Shown: positions 1 through 7,900 of the stretch, in pieces
How positions within the stretch are numbered: position 1 is the stretch's first letter
Layout of the letters: each line of letters begins with the position of its first letter
Assembly: GCA_013361595.1 (NCBI GenBank)
Contig: JABFXT010000046.1
Coordinates: forward strand, 1-10,857
Length of the DNA: 10,857 bases
Direction of reading: 5' to 3'
From: Nocardia sp.
GTDB taxonomy: Bacteria; Actinomycetota; Actinomycetes; Mycobacteriales; Mycobacteriaceae
Notes under the pieces: generated by a model
Database searches by the model: none
The model's input: only the letters and a program-made list of their open reading frames with translations
Told to the model about the DNA's origin: nothing
Position numbers and translations under genes: made by a program

Positions 1-2562
1 CAGCCGCCGCACCAGATCGCCGGTGCGATACATCCGCGCGCCGGGCCGGTACGGGTTGCCGACAAAACGTTCCGCGGTACCGGCCGGGCGCCCGATGTAC
101 CCACGCGCCAGCTGCGCGCCGGACAGGTACAGCTCACCGACCACACCGTCGGGTACGACCCGCAGCCGGGAGTCGAGGACGTAACCGGTGGTGCCCGCGG
201 TGGGGGTACCGATCACCGGTACGGCACTCGTCGCACCGACCTCGGCGACAACGGCTTCGACCGTTGTCTCGGTCGGGCCGTAACAGTTGTGGACGGCGGT
301 TCCCGACAGCGCGCCGAGTTGCCGCCACAGCGGTACGCCGATCGCCTCGCCACCGAGCGCGAGAACCGCCAGCGGGACGTTCCCGTGTTCGTCGACCAGG
401 CCGGCCACCGCCAGTTGGGCGAACATCGACGGTGTCGTATCGATCATGTCCAGCTCGTAGCGCCGGATTCCGGCGACCAACCCGGCCGCGTCACGCATCT
501 CCCCGGGCCCGAACAAATGGTTGGCGTGGCCGTCGAACAGGCCGATCAAGGGCTGCCACGACGCGTCGAAGCTCAGCGACCAGGCGTGGGCGATCCGTAA
601 CGGCCGACCCAGCCGCGCCGTGGCCGGCCGGTACACCCGCTCGCGGTGATCGGCGAAGTAGGCGGCGAGCGCCTCGTGGGTCCCCACCACGCCCTTGGGT
701 TCACCGGTGGAACCGGAGGTGAAGATCAGATACGCGCGCTGCCGGGGACGCACCGGCACGGGTAGATCTGTCCGGCTGTGGTCGGTCGCCGCCGCGACAC
801 CCATCTCCAGGACAGATGGGAGGTCGGCGATCTCGCCGAGAACACCGGCTTCGGCGTCGGCCAGGATCAGACTCGGCCGGGCCTGCCGGAGGATGGATTC
901 GATCCGCGCGGCGGGCTGCTCGAGGTCGAGCGGCACGTACGCGGCACCCGCGGCGAGCACTCCCAGCACGGCGACGACGGATTCGGCCGAGCGCGCAAGG
1001 GCCAGTGCCACTACGTCCTCGGCGCCGACGCCACGATCGACCAGTGCCGCGGCTACCCGGTAGGCGGCATCGGACAGCTCCCGATAGGTGAACCGCCGCT
1101 CCGCCGTACTCAACGCGAGCGCGTCCGGAGTGGCCGCCACCTGCCGTGCGAACAGTTGCGCCACTCCCACGTCGAGGACATCGGCGGCCGGCGTGGCCGG
1201 TTCACGCGGCTGTTCACCGGGTAGGAGTACATCCAGTGCGGCGGCGCCGGTCTCCTCGAGATCGGGTAACCGGCGCAGCACCTGGGCCAGCCGTTCGGGC
1301 AGATCCGCCGCCGACAGATGGCCCAGCAGGGCGGGGACGGCCTCCACCGCCAGCGTGAGTTCGCCGTCGAGCAGGTACGAGACCACCGCCAGCGGATAGT
1401 GTGTGAGACCCTGCGATTCGATCACGGTGCACTGCGCGCCGTCGGTGAGAGTGACCGGCCGCAGCACATCGCCCACCGGGACGTTCTCGAAGACGAACAG
1501 CGTGTCGAACAGACCGCCGCGCCCGGCCGCCCGCTGGATCGCGGACAGACTCAGATACCCGGCGTCCCGCATCGCGACCGCTTCCCGCTGGATACGGCGG
1601 CAGGTGTCGACAACCCCCGATGCCGCGCCGGCCCCGGTGTCGAGCCGAACGCGTACGGGGATGGTGTTGATGAACAGACCGATCATCGTCTCCACCCCGG
1701 TCAGCTCGTCGGGGCGCCCGGAGACGGTGGTACCGAACACGAGGTCGTCCCGGTCGGTGAGGCGGCCCAGGACCACCGACCAGGCGTACTGGACGGCGGT
1801 GTTCAGCGTGAGTCCGGCGGACCCGGCCCAGGCGCGCAGTCGCGCGGTCTCGTCGCTGTTCAGCCGCAGCACATGGGTTTCGGGCACGATCGTGTTGATC
1901 GCCGAATCCGCGCGGTCGCCGAGGATCAGCGGTTCGGCGCCGGCCAGGTATTCGGTCCATTTACCGAGATCGGCGGCGCTGTCGCGAGCGGCGAGCCAGC
2001 CGATGTAATCCCGGTACGGGCGTGGCGCGGGCAATCCGGCGGCCGATCCCCCGGCCTGGTAGATCGCGTACATCTCGCGGAAGAACACGCCCAGCGACCA
2101 ACCGTCCATGAGCAGATGGTGCGCGGTCAGGATCATCCGGTGTGAGCCGTCGGGAAGAGTTACGAACACCACCCGCAGCGCGGGTCCGCGCGCCAGATCG
2201 AAGCCGGTACGCGCCTCCGATTCGGACAGTGCCGCGTATTCGTGCGGATCGGCGCCACGCTCGAACCAGGGCAGGGTCACCGAACTCGGCACGATCTGTA
2301 CGGGTTTGGGCAGGTCCTGATCCCAGAACGCGGCGCGCAGGTTGGGATGGCGGCGCAGGATCTCCTCGATACTGCGCCGCAGCAGGTCACCATCCACCGG
2401 ACCGGTGATCTCCAGCGCGAACTGCATGGTGTAGAGATCCTCCGGGCCGGCCAGCCGAGCCAGGGAGAAGAGCCCTTCCTGGAGCGGGCTCAGGGCGAGG
2501 ACATCCTCGATTTCGGGCATCGAATCCTCTTCGGCCACGGGTGTCTTCGTCTTCTCCGTCAT
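1..2562 (-). CDS. Siderophore NRPS, condensation-adenylation, 3' part cut by window edge
   Basis: The minus strand is open from an ATG at 2562 to base 1, giving 854 residues with no stop, so the C-terminus is missing. Residues about 15-430 are a condensation domain, with the catalytic motif HHLLMDGWS at 148-156 (second His 149, Asp 153). Residues about 465-854 are an adenylation domain: phosphate loop TSGSTGEPKG at 615-624, NCYGPTE around Tyr761 and YRTGDL at 845-850. The last adenylation motif with its lysine, the carrier domain and anything further lie outside the window. Aligned by eye to GrsA, the pocket residues read D-A-Q-S-L-L-C-V-E, which I cannot firmly assign; lysine or hydroxylysine is the contextual guess. 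The ATG has GAGGAG at 2571-2576 on this strand, 8 bases upstream, and an iron box about 65 bases upstream. An ATG at 2520 is a weaker alternative start. The family is certain. Which mycobactin or nocobactin synthetase it matches (MbtE, MbtF, or what I recall as NbtD) is not settled. Confidence 0.93.
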   Translation of the reverse strand, partial: MTEKTKTPVAEEDSMPEIEDVLALSPLQEGLFSLARLAGPEDLYTMQFALEITGPVDGDLLRRSIEEILRRHPNLRAAFWDQDLPKPVQIVPSSVTLPWFERGADPHEYAALSESEARTGFDLARGPALRVVFVTLPDGSHRMILTAHHLLMDGWSLGVFFREMYAIYQAGGSAAGLPAPRPYRDYIGWLAARDSAADLGKWTEYLAGAEPLILGDRADSAINTIVPETHVLRLNSDETARLRAWAGSAGLTLNTAVQYAWSVVLGRLTDRDDLVFGTTVSGRPDELTGVETMIGLFINTIPVRVRLDTGAGAASGVVDTCRRIQREAVAMRDAGYLSLSAIQRAAGRGGLFDTLFVFENVPVGDVLRPVTLTDGAQCTVIESQGLTHYPLAVVSYLLDGELTLAVEAVPALLGHLSAADLPERLAQVLRRLPDLEETGAAALDVLLPGEQPREPATPAADVLDVGVAQLFARQVAATPDALALSTAERRFTYRELSDAAYRVAAALVDRGVGAEDVVALALARSAESVVAVLGVLAAGAAYVPLDLEQPAARIESILRQARPSLILADAEAGVLGEIADLPSVLEMGVAAATDHSRTDLPVPVRPRQRAYLIFTSGSTGEPKGVVGTHEALAAYFADHRERVYRPATARLGRPLRIAHAWSLSFDASWQPLIGLFDGHANHLFGPGEMRDAAGLVAGIRRYELDMIDTTPSMFAQLAVAGLVDEHGNVPLAVLALGGEAIGVPLWRQLGALSGTAVHNCYGPTETTVEAVVAEVGATSAVPVIGTPTAGTTGYVLDSRLRVVPDGVVGELYLSGAQLARGYIGRPAGTAERFVGNPYRPGARMYRTGDLVRRL

Positions 2563-2627
2563 GAAGGCGACTCCTCAGCCGTTGTTCCAGGAGCCTGATC
2601 TCGCGCAGGCTCACTCACGCTAGCGAC

Positions 2628-2646
2628 TTAGGTTAGCCTATGCAAA
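2628..2646. promoter_or_regulatory. IdeR/DtxR-like iron box controlling the NRPS
   Basis: TTAGGTTAGCCTATGCAAA matches the IdeR/DtxR consensus TTAGGTTAGSCTAACCTAA at 16 of 19 positions, including the first 13 in a row. On the minus strand it overlaps the proposed -10 hexamer of the NRPS promoter, as expected for repression by iron-loaded IdeR. The match is seen directly; binding is inferred. Confidence 0.85.
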
Positions 2647-2659
2647 ACCCAACTGTCAG
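2630..2659 (-). promoter_or_regulatory. Probable promoter of the NRPS gene
   Basis: Read on the minus strand, a -35-like CTGACA (2659-2654) is followed after 18 bases by TAACCT (2635-2630), which fits the actinobacterial TANNNT -10 pattern. Transcription would start near 2623, leaving a leader of about 60 bases before the NRPS ATG. The -10 lies inside the iron box, which supports the assignment. Hexamer matches alone are weak evidence. Confidence 0.5.
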
Positions 2660-2714
2660 GTATTCCCAGGCCGGCGAAGACCGCGGCGGCGCCGATTCTC
2701 TACTATCAACGTCC

Positions 2715-2720
2715 TATAAA
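2715..2720 (+). promoter_or_regulatory. Candidate -10 element of the thioesterase-PKS operon
   Basis: TATAAA sits directly before the second iron box, so a transcript starting near 2727 would begin inside that box. No convincing -35 lies 16-18 bases upstream (the sequence there is around CCGATT). TAGCCT at 2727-2732, inside the box, is an alternative -10. The exact element is uncertain, although a promoter in this gap is very likely from the gene layout. Confidence 0.35.
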
Positions 2721-2739
2721 TTACGGTAGCCTTACCTAA
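2721..2739. promoter_or_regulatory. IdeR/DtxR-like iron box controlling the thioesterase-PKS operon
   Basis: TTACGGTAGCCTTACCTAA matches the IdeR/DtxR 19-bp consensus at 16 of 19 positions, and its reverse complement does equally well. Its centre lies 93 bases from that of the other box, so each divergent promoter appears to have its own operator. It is 112 bases upstream of the thioesterase ATG and overlaps or follows the likely promoter, which fits repression by iron. Confidence 0.85.
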
Positions 2740-2762
2740 CTCATCAGGCGCTGGGTGTAGCG

Positions 2763-3092
2763 ATGAACGGTTCGCCGGGCCGCTCTGACGAGCCGAGTTC
2801 GCTGCCCCGCCGCCTGTCACCGAGCGAGCAGATGATCGTGGAGGAGCACTATGCCAACCGGACCGCGTTGGATCAGACAGTTTCACAAGCCGACCGCCCC
2901 CGGCCACCCACCGCTGCTGATATTTCCGCACGCGGGCGCGGGCGCCTCGGCCTATCGCGCCTTCTCCAAAGCCTGCAGCTCGCACTACGACGTCGTCGTA
3001 TTCCAGTACCCCGGCCGACAGGATCGAATTCACGAACCCGCCCTGGCCACCCTCCCGGAAATCGCCGCGGGCGCATTCGCCGAATTCCGTGA
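2763..3092 (+). other. Possible upstream ORF in the thioesterase leader
   Basis: An ATG at 2763 opens a 109-codon frame that runs past the thioesterase start in a different frame. Its first 30-40 codons (to about 2870) have third positions that are almost all G or C and second positions richer in A/T, like real genes here; the other two frames of that stretch do not. After that point the thioesterase frame is the coding one. No strong ribosome site precedes the ATG and I recognise no domain. It could be a short leader peptide coupled to thioesterase translation, a remnant of an older N-terminus displaced by a frameshift, or chance. Confidence 0.2.
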
Positions 3093-3591
3093 TTCCGACA
3101 GCTACCGCGGTGTGCCCATCACCACATTCGGCCACAGCATGGGCGCGATGATCTCCTTCGAGTTCATCCGGCTCGCCGAGGCGGCCGGGACGCCGATCCG
3201 GCAGGCGTATATATCCGCCGCCGTCGCGCCGCATATCGCGGATACCAAACCGCCGACACCCAAAGAGGACGACGCCCTGCTGGACCATCTCGCCCGCCTC
3301 GAAGGCACCACCGGAGACGTGATGGCCAATCGGGAACTCATGCGAATGACGCTGCCCGTCGTCAAACAGGACCATCTCGCGTCCGAGAAATATTCCTGCG
3401 GGGACGATATCCGGATTTCGGCGCCGATCCACGTGATCGGCGGGGACAACGATCCGATCGTTTCGCCGGCCGAACTCAACGGCTGGCGCAAGCACAGCGC
3501 GGAGGTCGAGGTCACCGTATTCGAAGGCGGGCATTTCTATCTCAACGACCATATCGCCGATCTGGCCGAATTGATCGCGCCCGCAGCCTGA
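2851..3591 (+). CDS. Type II thioesterase (siderophore cluster editing hydrolase)
   Basis: A 246-residue alpha/beta hydrolase of the external (type II) thioesterase family, the usual length for the group. Such enzymes hydrolyse wrong or stalled acyl groups from the phosphopantetheine arms of NRPS and PKS carrier domains. The N-terminus, ending in IFPHAGAGAS at 24-33, is typical of the family. The nucleophile is Ser96 in GHSMG (94-98), the acid is probably Asp201 in GGDNDP (197-202), and His228 lies in GGHFYL. ATG 2851 is the first possible ATG after an in-frame stop at 2833-2835, with GGAGGAG at 2840-2846 before it. It is the first gene of the plus-strand operon, 27 bases ahead of the ketosynthase gene. 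I recall homologues in mycobactin and nocobactin loci under the names MbtT and NbtA. The family is certain; the target is inferred from the neighbours. Confidence 0.93.
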   Translation: MPTGPRWIRQFHKPTAPGHPPLLIFPHAGAGASAYRAFSKACSSHYDVVVFQYPGRQDRIHEPALATLPEIAAGAFAEFRDSDSYRGVPITTFGHSMGAMISFEFIRLAEAAGTPIRQAYISAAVAPHIADTKPPTPKEDDALLDHLARLEGTTGDVMANRELMRMTLPVVKQDHLASEKYSCGDDIRISAPIHVIGGDNDPIVSPAELNGWRKHSAEVEVTVFEGGHFYLNDHIADLAELIAPAA

Positions 3592-3618
3592 TCCGCCGAC
3601 ATCTGACGAGGACAACAA

Positions 3619-4941
3619 ATGACAGCGACGGCCGGACCGGACCGCGATCACACAGTAATCTCCGGAATGGCTGTGGAGGCCCCCGGCGGAATCGAAACCC
3701 TCGGCTCGTACTGGTCGGCTCTCGTGAATTCACGTGAACTGATCAGCCCATTTCCGCGAGACCGGGACTGGCCGATCGAGGAATTGCTCTCACTGGGACA
3801 GATCGAGGGCTGGGGCCAAGTCAGCGACGCGGGCGGATTCCTCGATCGGGTCGCGGAATTCGATCCGTCGCTCTTCGGGATCTCACAGCGCGAAGCCCTG
3901 GCTTCGGACCCCCAGCAGCGTGTGGGTCTGCGCGTCGCGTGGCGTGCGCTGGAGAACGCCGGCATGAACCCCGGTGAACTCGACGGTGCGGACGCGGGAT
4001 GTTTCATCGGCGCCTCCCCGATGGAGTACGGGCCCAGCCCGAGCGGCATCAACGAGCACAGCGGTTTCCGCACAGTGGGTGCGGGACAGCTCGGTGTGGC
4101 CGGGCGAATCTCACACTCCCTGGGACTGACCGGCCCCTCGATGTGTGTCGATTCGGCCTGTGCCTCGTCGCTCACCGCCCTGCACCTGGCGGTTTCCGCA
4201 GTCCGCAACGGTGAATGCGAATGGGCTGTCGCCGGAGCGGTCTGCGTGATGAGCTCCCCGATGGCGTTCTACGAGTTCGCCAAGAACGGCGCGCTCGCCC
4301 CGGACGGGCACTGCCGGGCCTACTCCGAGGACGCGGCCGGAACGCTGTGGGGCGAGGGCGCCGTGGCCCTGCTGATCGAACCCGAATCCAGGGCCAGGCG
4401 ACTGGGCCATCCGATCTACGGCCGGGTCCTGGCCAGCCACACCAACCACAACGGCAAAGGCCGCCCGATCCTGGTGCCGCGCGCGGACGCCCAGGAGAAG
4501 CTGGTCAGGCGGACCGTCGCGCTGTCCGGTATCGATCCGGCCGATATCGGCATGATCGAAGGCCACGGCACCGCCACCCGGGCGGGCGACGTAGCCGAAC
4601 TCACCGCGCTGCAGAACACCTACGGCACCGCGGGCGGGGATCCGGTGCTGGGTTCGGTGAAATCCAATGCCGGGCACGCCCAGGCAGCCGCCGGCATGCT
4701 CGGGCTCGCGAAACTGCTGCTCGCCGGCCGGCACGGCGAGATCCCGCCGACCCTCTACGCCGACAAGCCCACCAGCAAAGTCGACTGGAACCGGTCGAGC
4801 CTTCGGTTGGCCACCACCGTGGAGCCCTGGAAGCCGAAGGACGGCGTGCGCTACGGTGCCGTCTCCTCGTTCGGCGCGGGGGGCGCCAATGCCCACGCCG
4901 TCATCGCCATTCCCCCGCACGAGGAGAACGACCATTTCTGA
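3619..4941 (+). CDS. mbtC: Free-standing beta-ketoacyl synthase of the siderophore PKS (MbtC-like)
   Basis: A 440-residue ketosynthase with no attached acyltransferase, close in length and in many motifs to M. tuberculosis MbtC as I recall it. Known role of the family: decarboxylative Claisen condensation of an acyl starter with the extender unit on the partner ACP. The active-site Cys181 is in VDSACASS; the two histidines are His316 in EGHGTATRAGD and His353 in KSNAGHAQAAAG. All three catalytic residues are present. Small departures from the usual motif are Ala for Gly in HGTGT and Val for Pro after the following Gly-Asp. The ATG is preceded by GAGGA at 3608-3612, 6 bases away. The gene overlaps the next PKS gene by 8 bases, so equal expression and a working complex with that protein are expected. 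I recall the nocobactin counterpart as NbtB. Confidence 0.93.
   Translation: MTATAGPDRDHTVISGMAVEAPGGIETLGSYWSALVNSRELISPFPRDRDWPIEELLSLGQIEGWGQVSDAGGFLDRVAEFDPSLFGISQREALASDPQQRVGLRVAWRALENAGMNPGELDGADAGCFIGASPMEYGPSPSGINEHSGFRTVGAGQLGVAGRISHSLGLTGPSMCVDSACASSLTALHLAVSAVRNGECEWAVAGAVCVMSSPMAFYEFAKNGALAPDGHCRAYSEDAAGTLWGEGAVALLIEPESRARRLGHPIYGRVLASHTNHNGKGRPILVPRADAQEKLVRRTVALSGIDPADIGMIEGHGTATRAGDVAELTALQNTYGTAGGDPVLGSVKSNAGHAQAAAGMLGLAKLLLAGRHGEIPPTLYADKPTSKVDWNRSSLRLATTVEPWKPKDGVRYGAVSSFGAGGANAHAVIAIPPHEENDHF
4921..4936 (+). promoter_or_regulatory. Shine-Dalgarno and ATT start codon of the PKS gene
   Basis: GAGGAG at 4921-4926 stands 7 bases before ATT at 4934-4936, inside the end of the ketosynthase gene, whose TGA is 4939-4941. 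No ATG, GTG or TTG in the PKS frame lies at a sensible distance from this site. The spacing is the same as for the NRPS start in this window. Translational coupling across the 8-base overlap is likely. Confidence 0.6.
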
Positions 4942-7900
4942 GTACCAGCTCCCCGACGGGACCGTTCCGGTTCTCCTGTCGGCACCCACTCCCGCACTGC
5001 TGGCCGCGGAGGCCCGCGCCCTGCTCACCTATCTCGACACCCGCCCGGACGTCCCGGTCCGGCGAGTCGCGGAGATGCTGTTCCGCACTCGGGTAGCTCG
5101 GCGATATCGCGCACTCGCCATGGTCACCGATACCGCCGGGCTGATCGAGGCGCTACGTGCCGTCGCCGCGGACAGCGAGCATCCCCGGGTCGTCCGCTCC
5201 GGCGCCACCACGGCCGGGCGCGGTATCGCGTTCGTCTTTCCCGGCCAGGGCGGACAGCGTCCCGGAATGGGCCGGCTGTTCTACGACCGGATTCCCGCGT
5301 TCCGCGCGGAAGTGGATCGCTGCGACGACGTCTTCCGCGAACTGTTCGACGAATCTCCGCTGGACTACCTGCTCGACGAGAACGCCCCTGCCGACGACAG
5401 CGCCCATATCGTGCAGCCGGCCCTGTTCGTACAGATGGCCGGACTGGCCGCCGCGTGGCGGTCGGCCGGTGTGGAACCGGCGGCCGTGCTCGGGCACAGC
5501 CAGGGCGAGATCGCCGCGGCCTACGTCGCCGGGCTGATGACGCTGCCGGACGCCGCCCTCGTCGTCGGCACCCGGGCCCGTGCGGTCGACACCATCTCCT
5601 CCGACGACTACGCCATGGCGGTGATCGCGGCCGATCGCGAAACCTGTGAAGAGCTGCTGGCCCGGCGTTCGGGCTGGGCGCAGGTCTCGGTGGTGAATTC
5701 GCCGCATATGGTCGCGCTGTCGGGTGAACGCGGTACCGTCGCCGAGGTCGTGGACGCCTGCACCGAGCAGGGCATCTTCGCCCGAGTGATCCGGGTCCGG
5801 TACCCGGCGCACACCAGCATGGTCAACGATTTCCGCGACGCCATCCACGACGCCGTGCAGAACGGGCTGGCGAACCAGTACTTCGCGAGCGGGGAGATCG
5901 CCTGCATCGGGGCGACGCTGGGCGCCGAGATCACCCCCGACCTGCCGATCGGCGACTACTGGTTCTGGAACCTGCGCAACCCCGTGCGTTTCGACAAGGC
6001 GGTCGCGGCCGCCACGGCCCGCGAGATCGGCACCTTCGTCGAAATCGCCGAGCACCCCACCCTGCAACTGGCGATCCAGGAGAATCTGGCCGCGCTGGAC
6101 GCGCCGGATACCCGGGTGGTCGGCAGTTCGAACCGGACCGCCACCGATCTGGGCGAGTTCACCCGCAACCTGGCGGTTCTGGCCGTCGACGAACCGGATT
6201 TCCGGTGGGCGAGCCTGCGGGTCGGCGCGGACACTCCACCCGCGTTGCCCCTGCCGGACTTCCCGCACGCCCGGATGAACGAGGTGCGGTTGTGGTTGCC
6301 CTACAACACCGACGCTCCCTCCCGGAGCAGCGCGGTAGCGCCTCCGGCGGCCGAACCGGCGCAGCGGGATTCCGGGGCCGCCCCCGCGCAACTGATCGTC
6401 GAACACTGGACCCGGCTGACCCGGCGGAAAATGGCCGCACCCCGCCGGCTGGGCATCATCGATCACACCGGCAGGCGAGCCGAATTGGTGACCCGGCTCT
6501 GCGCCGAGGCCGCGGATCACGGGGCCGAGGCACAGGTCGTCGACCCCGCGAGCGGGCCGGTCACCGGCGATATCGACACCCTCGTGGTGCTGCTGCCGGA
6601 GTATCCGGAGTCGACCGCCGAAGCGGCCGCGGACGCCACTGCGGAGTTCTTCGGCACTCGCCGATGGTGGCCGGGCCTGTCCGACGGCGTAACCAGCTGC
6701 TGGCTGGTGACCACCGGCGGTGAGTCGGTCCGCGCCGACGATCCGGCACCGCACCCGGTTCCCGCTGCCGCCAGTGCCGGGTTCCGTTGCACCGGTACCG
6801 AATTCCCCGGCATCACCTTCGCGCACCTGGACCTCGCGCCCGGCGCGGTCGCGGCCGGGCCGGTCCTGACGGCACTGCACACCGCCGGCGAAACGGAACT
6901 CGCTCTACGGGACGGCGGGCTGTACGCGAAACGCCTGCGCACCGGCGAACCGGGCGTGGCACCGAAAGCCCCGGCGAATATCCTCATCACCGGCGGTACC
7001 GGCAGCCTGGGCCTGCGCATCTGCGAACATTTCGTGCGCGCCGGCGCCGCCCACATCACCCTGGTGAGCAGGTCCGGCGAGAGCGCGGAGGTCACCGCGG
7101 CGCTGCGGCCACTCCGGCAGACCGCCACCCGTATCCGGGTCAGCACCTGCGATATCGGCGATCCGGCCGCGGTGGCAGTACTGGCCGAGGAACTCCGCGA
7201 CGTACCGCCGGATCTCGTGCTGCATGCCGCTGCCGACTACGCGGGCCTGTCCGAGCTCGAACTCGAGGCGATCACCACCGAACAGGTTCAGCGGGTACTT
7301 CGCGGGAAGACCATCGGTGTCGAGAACCTGCTGGGCGCGTTACCCCTGGCCCGGGACTGCCGGATCGTGCTCTTCTCCTCCCTCGCGGCCACTCTCGGTG
7401 GCCGCGGCAAGATCATCTACGCGGCCGCCAACCGGATGCTCGACGCGTACGCCCACCGGGCCCGGGCCGACGGGTACGACTGTGTTTCGGTCCAGTGGGG
7501 GCAGTGGGCGGATTACCGGGGGCAGGACGCCACCGATACCGCACAGCTGGCCGCGGTGGGTTACCTCCCGATGAGTTCGGCCGATGCCATCGCCCTCGGG
7601 CTCGGCGGGTTGCGGGAGAACGCGGTCGTCGCCGCTTTCGATTGGGACCGCGGGCGATCGGTACTCGACGCCTACGGTTACGGGCCGGTGCTCGCCGAGC
7701 TGCGGACGCCCACGGCGGCGACCGCGGCAGTGACAACGGCCCCGCCGGCGACGTCCACCGCGACCGATTCGGCGGATATCGGGAGCCGAGTGGTCGAGGT
7801 ACTCGGCGAGGTGCTCGGCGCCGACGACATCGACAGCCTCGATACGACCCGGCCGCTGGTGGCGCTCGGACTCGACTCCCTACAGGCTCTGGAGCTCCGC

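Noticed and set aside
1214..2145. Several mid-size ORFs on both strands over the NRPS
   Set aside because: All are shadows; the open minus-strand NRPS frame from 2562 to 1 contains every conserved motif.
2656..3651. 331-codon minus-strand ORF over the thioesterase
   Set aside because: It runs antisense to a thioesterase with a full catalytic triad and crosses the iron-box promoter region; no domain is recognisable.
4215..5096. Plus-strand ORF bridging the ketosynthase and PKS genes
   Set aside because: It is an out-of-frame, arginine-rich translation; the ketosynthase and PKS frames explain the region.
5153..6880. 575-codon ORF on the minus strand across the acyltransferase region
   Set aside because: It is antisense to a clearly recognisable AT and linker, its translation shows no domain, and its codon pattern is the mirror of the PKS frame. 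Long antisense ORFs are common in GC-rich DNA.
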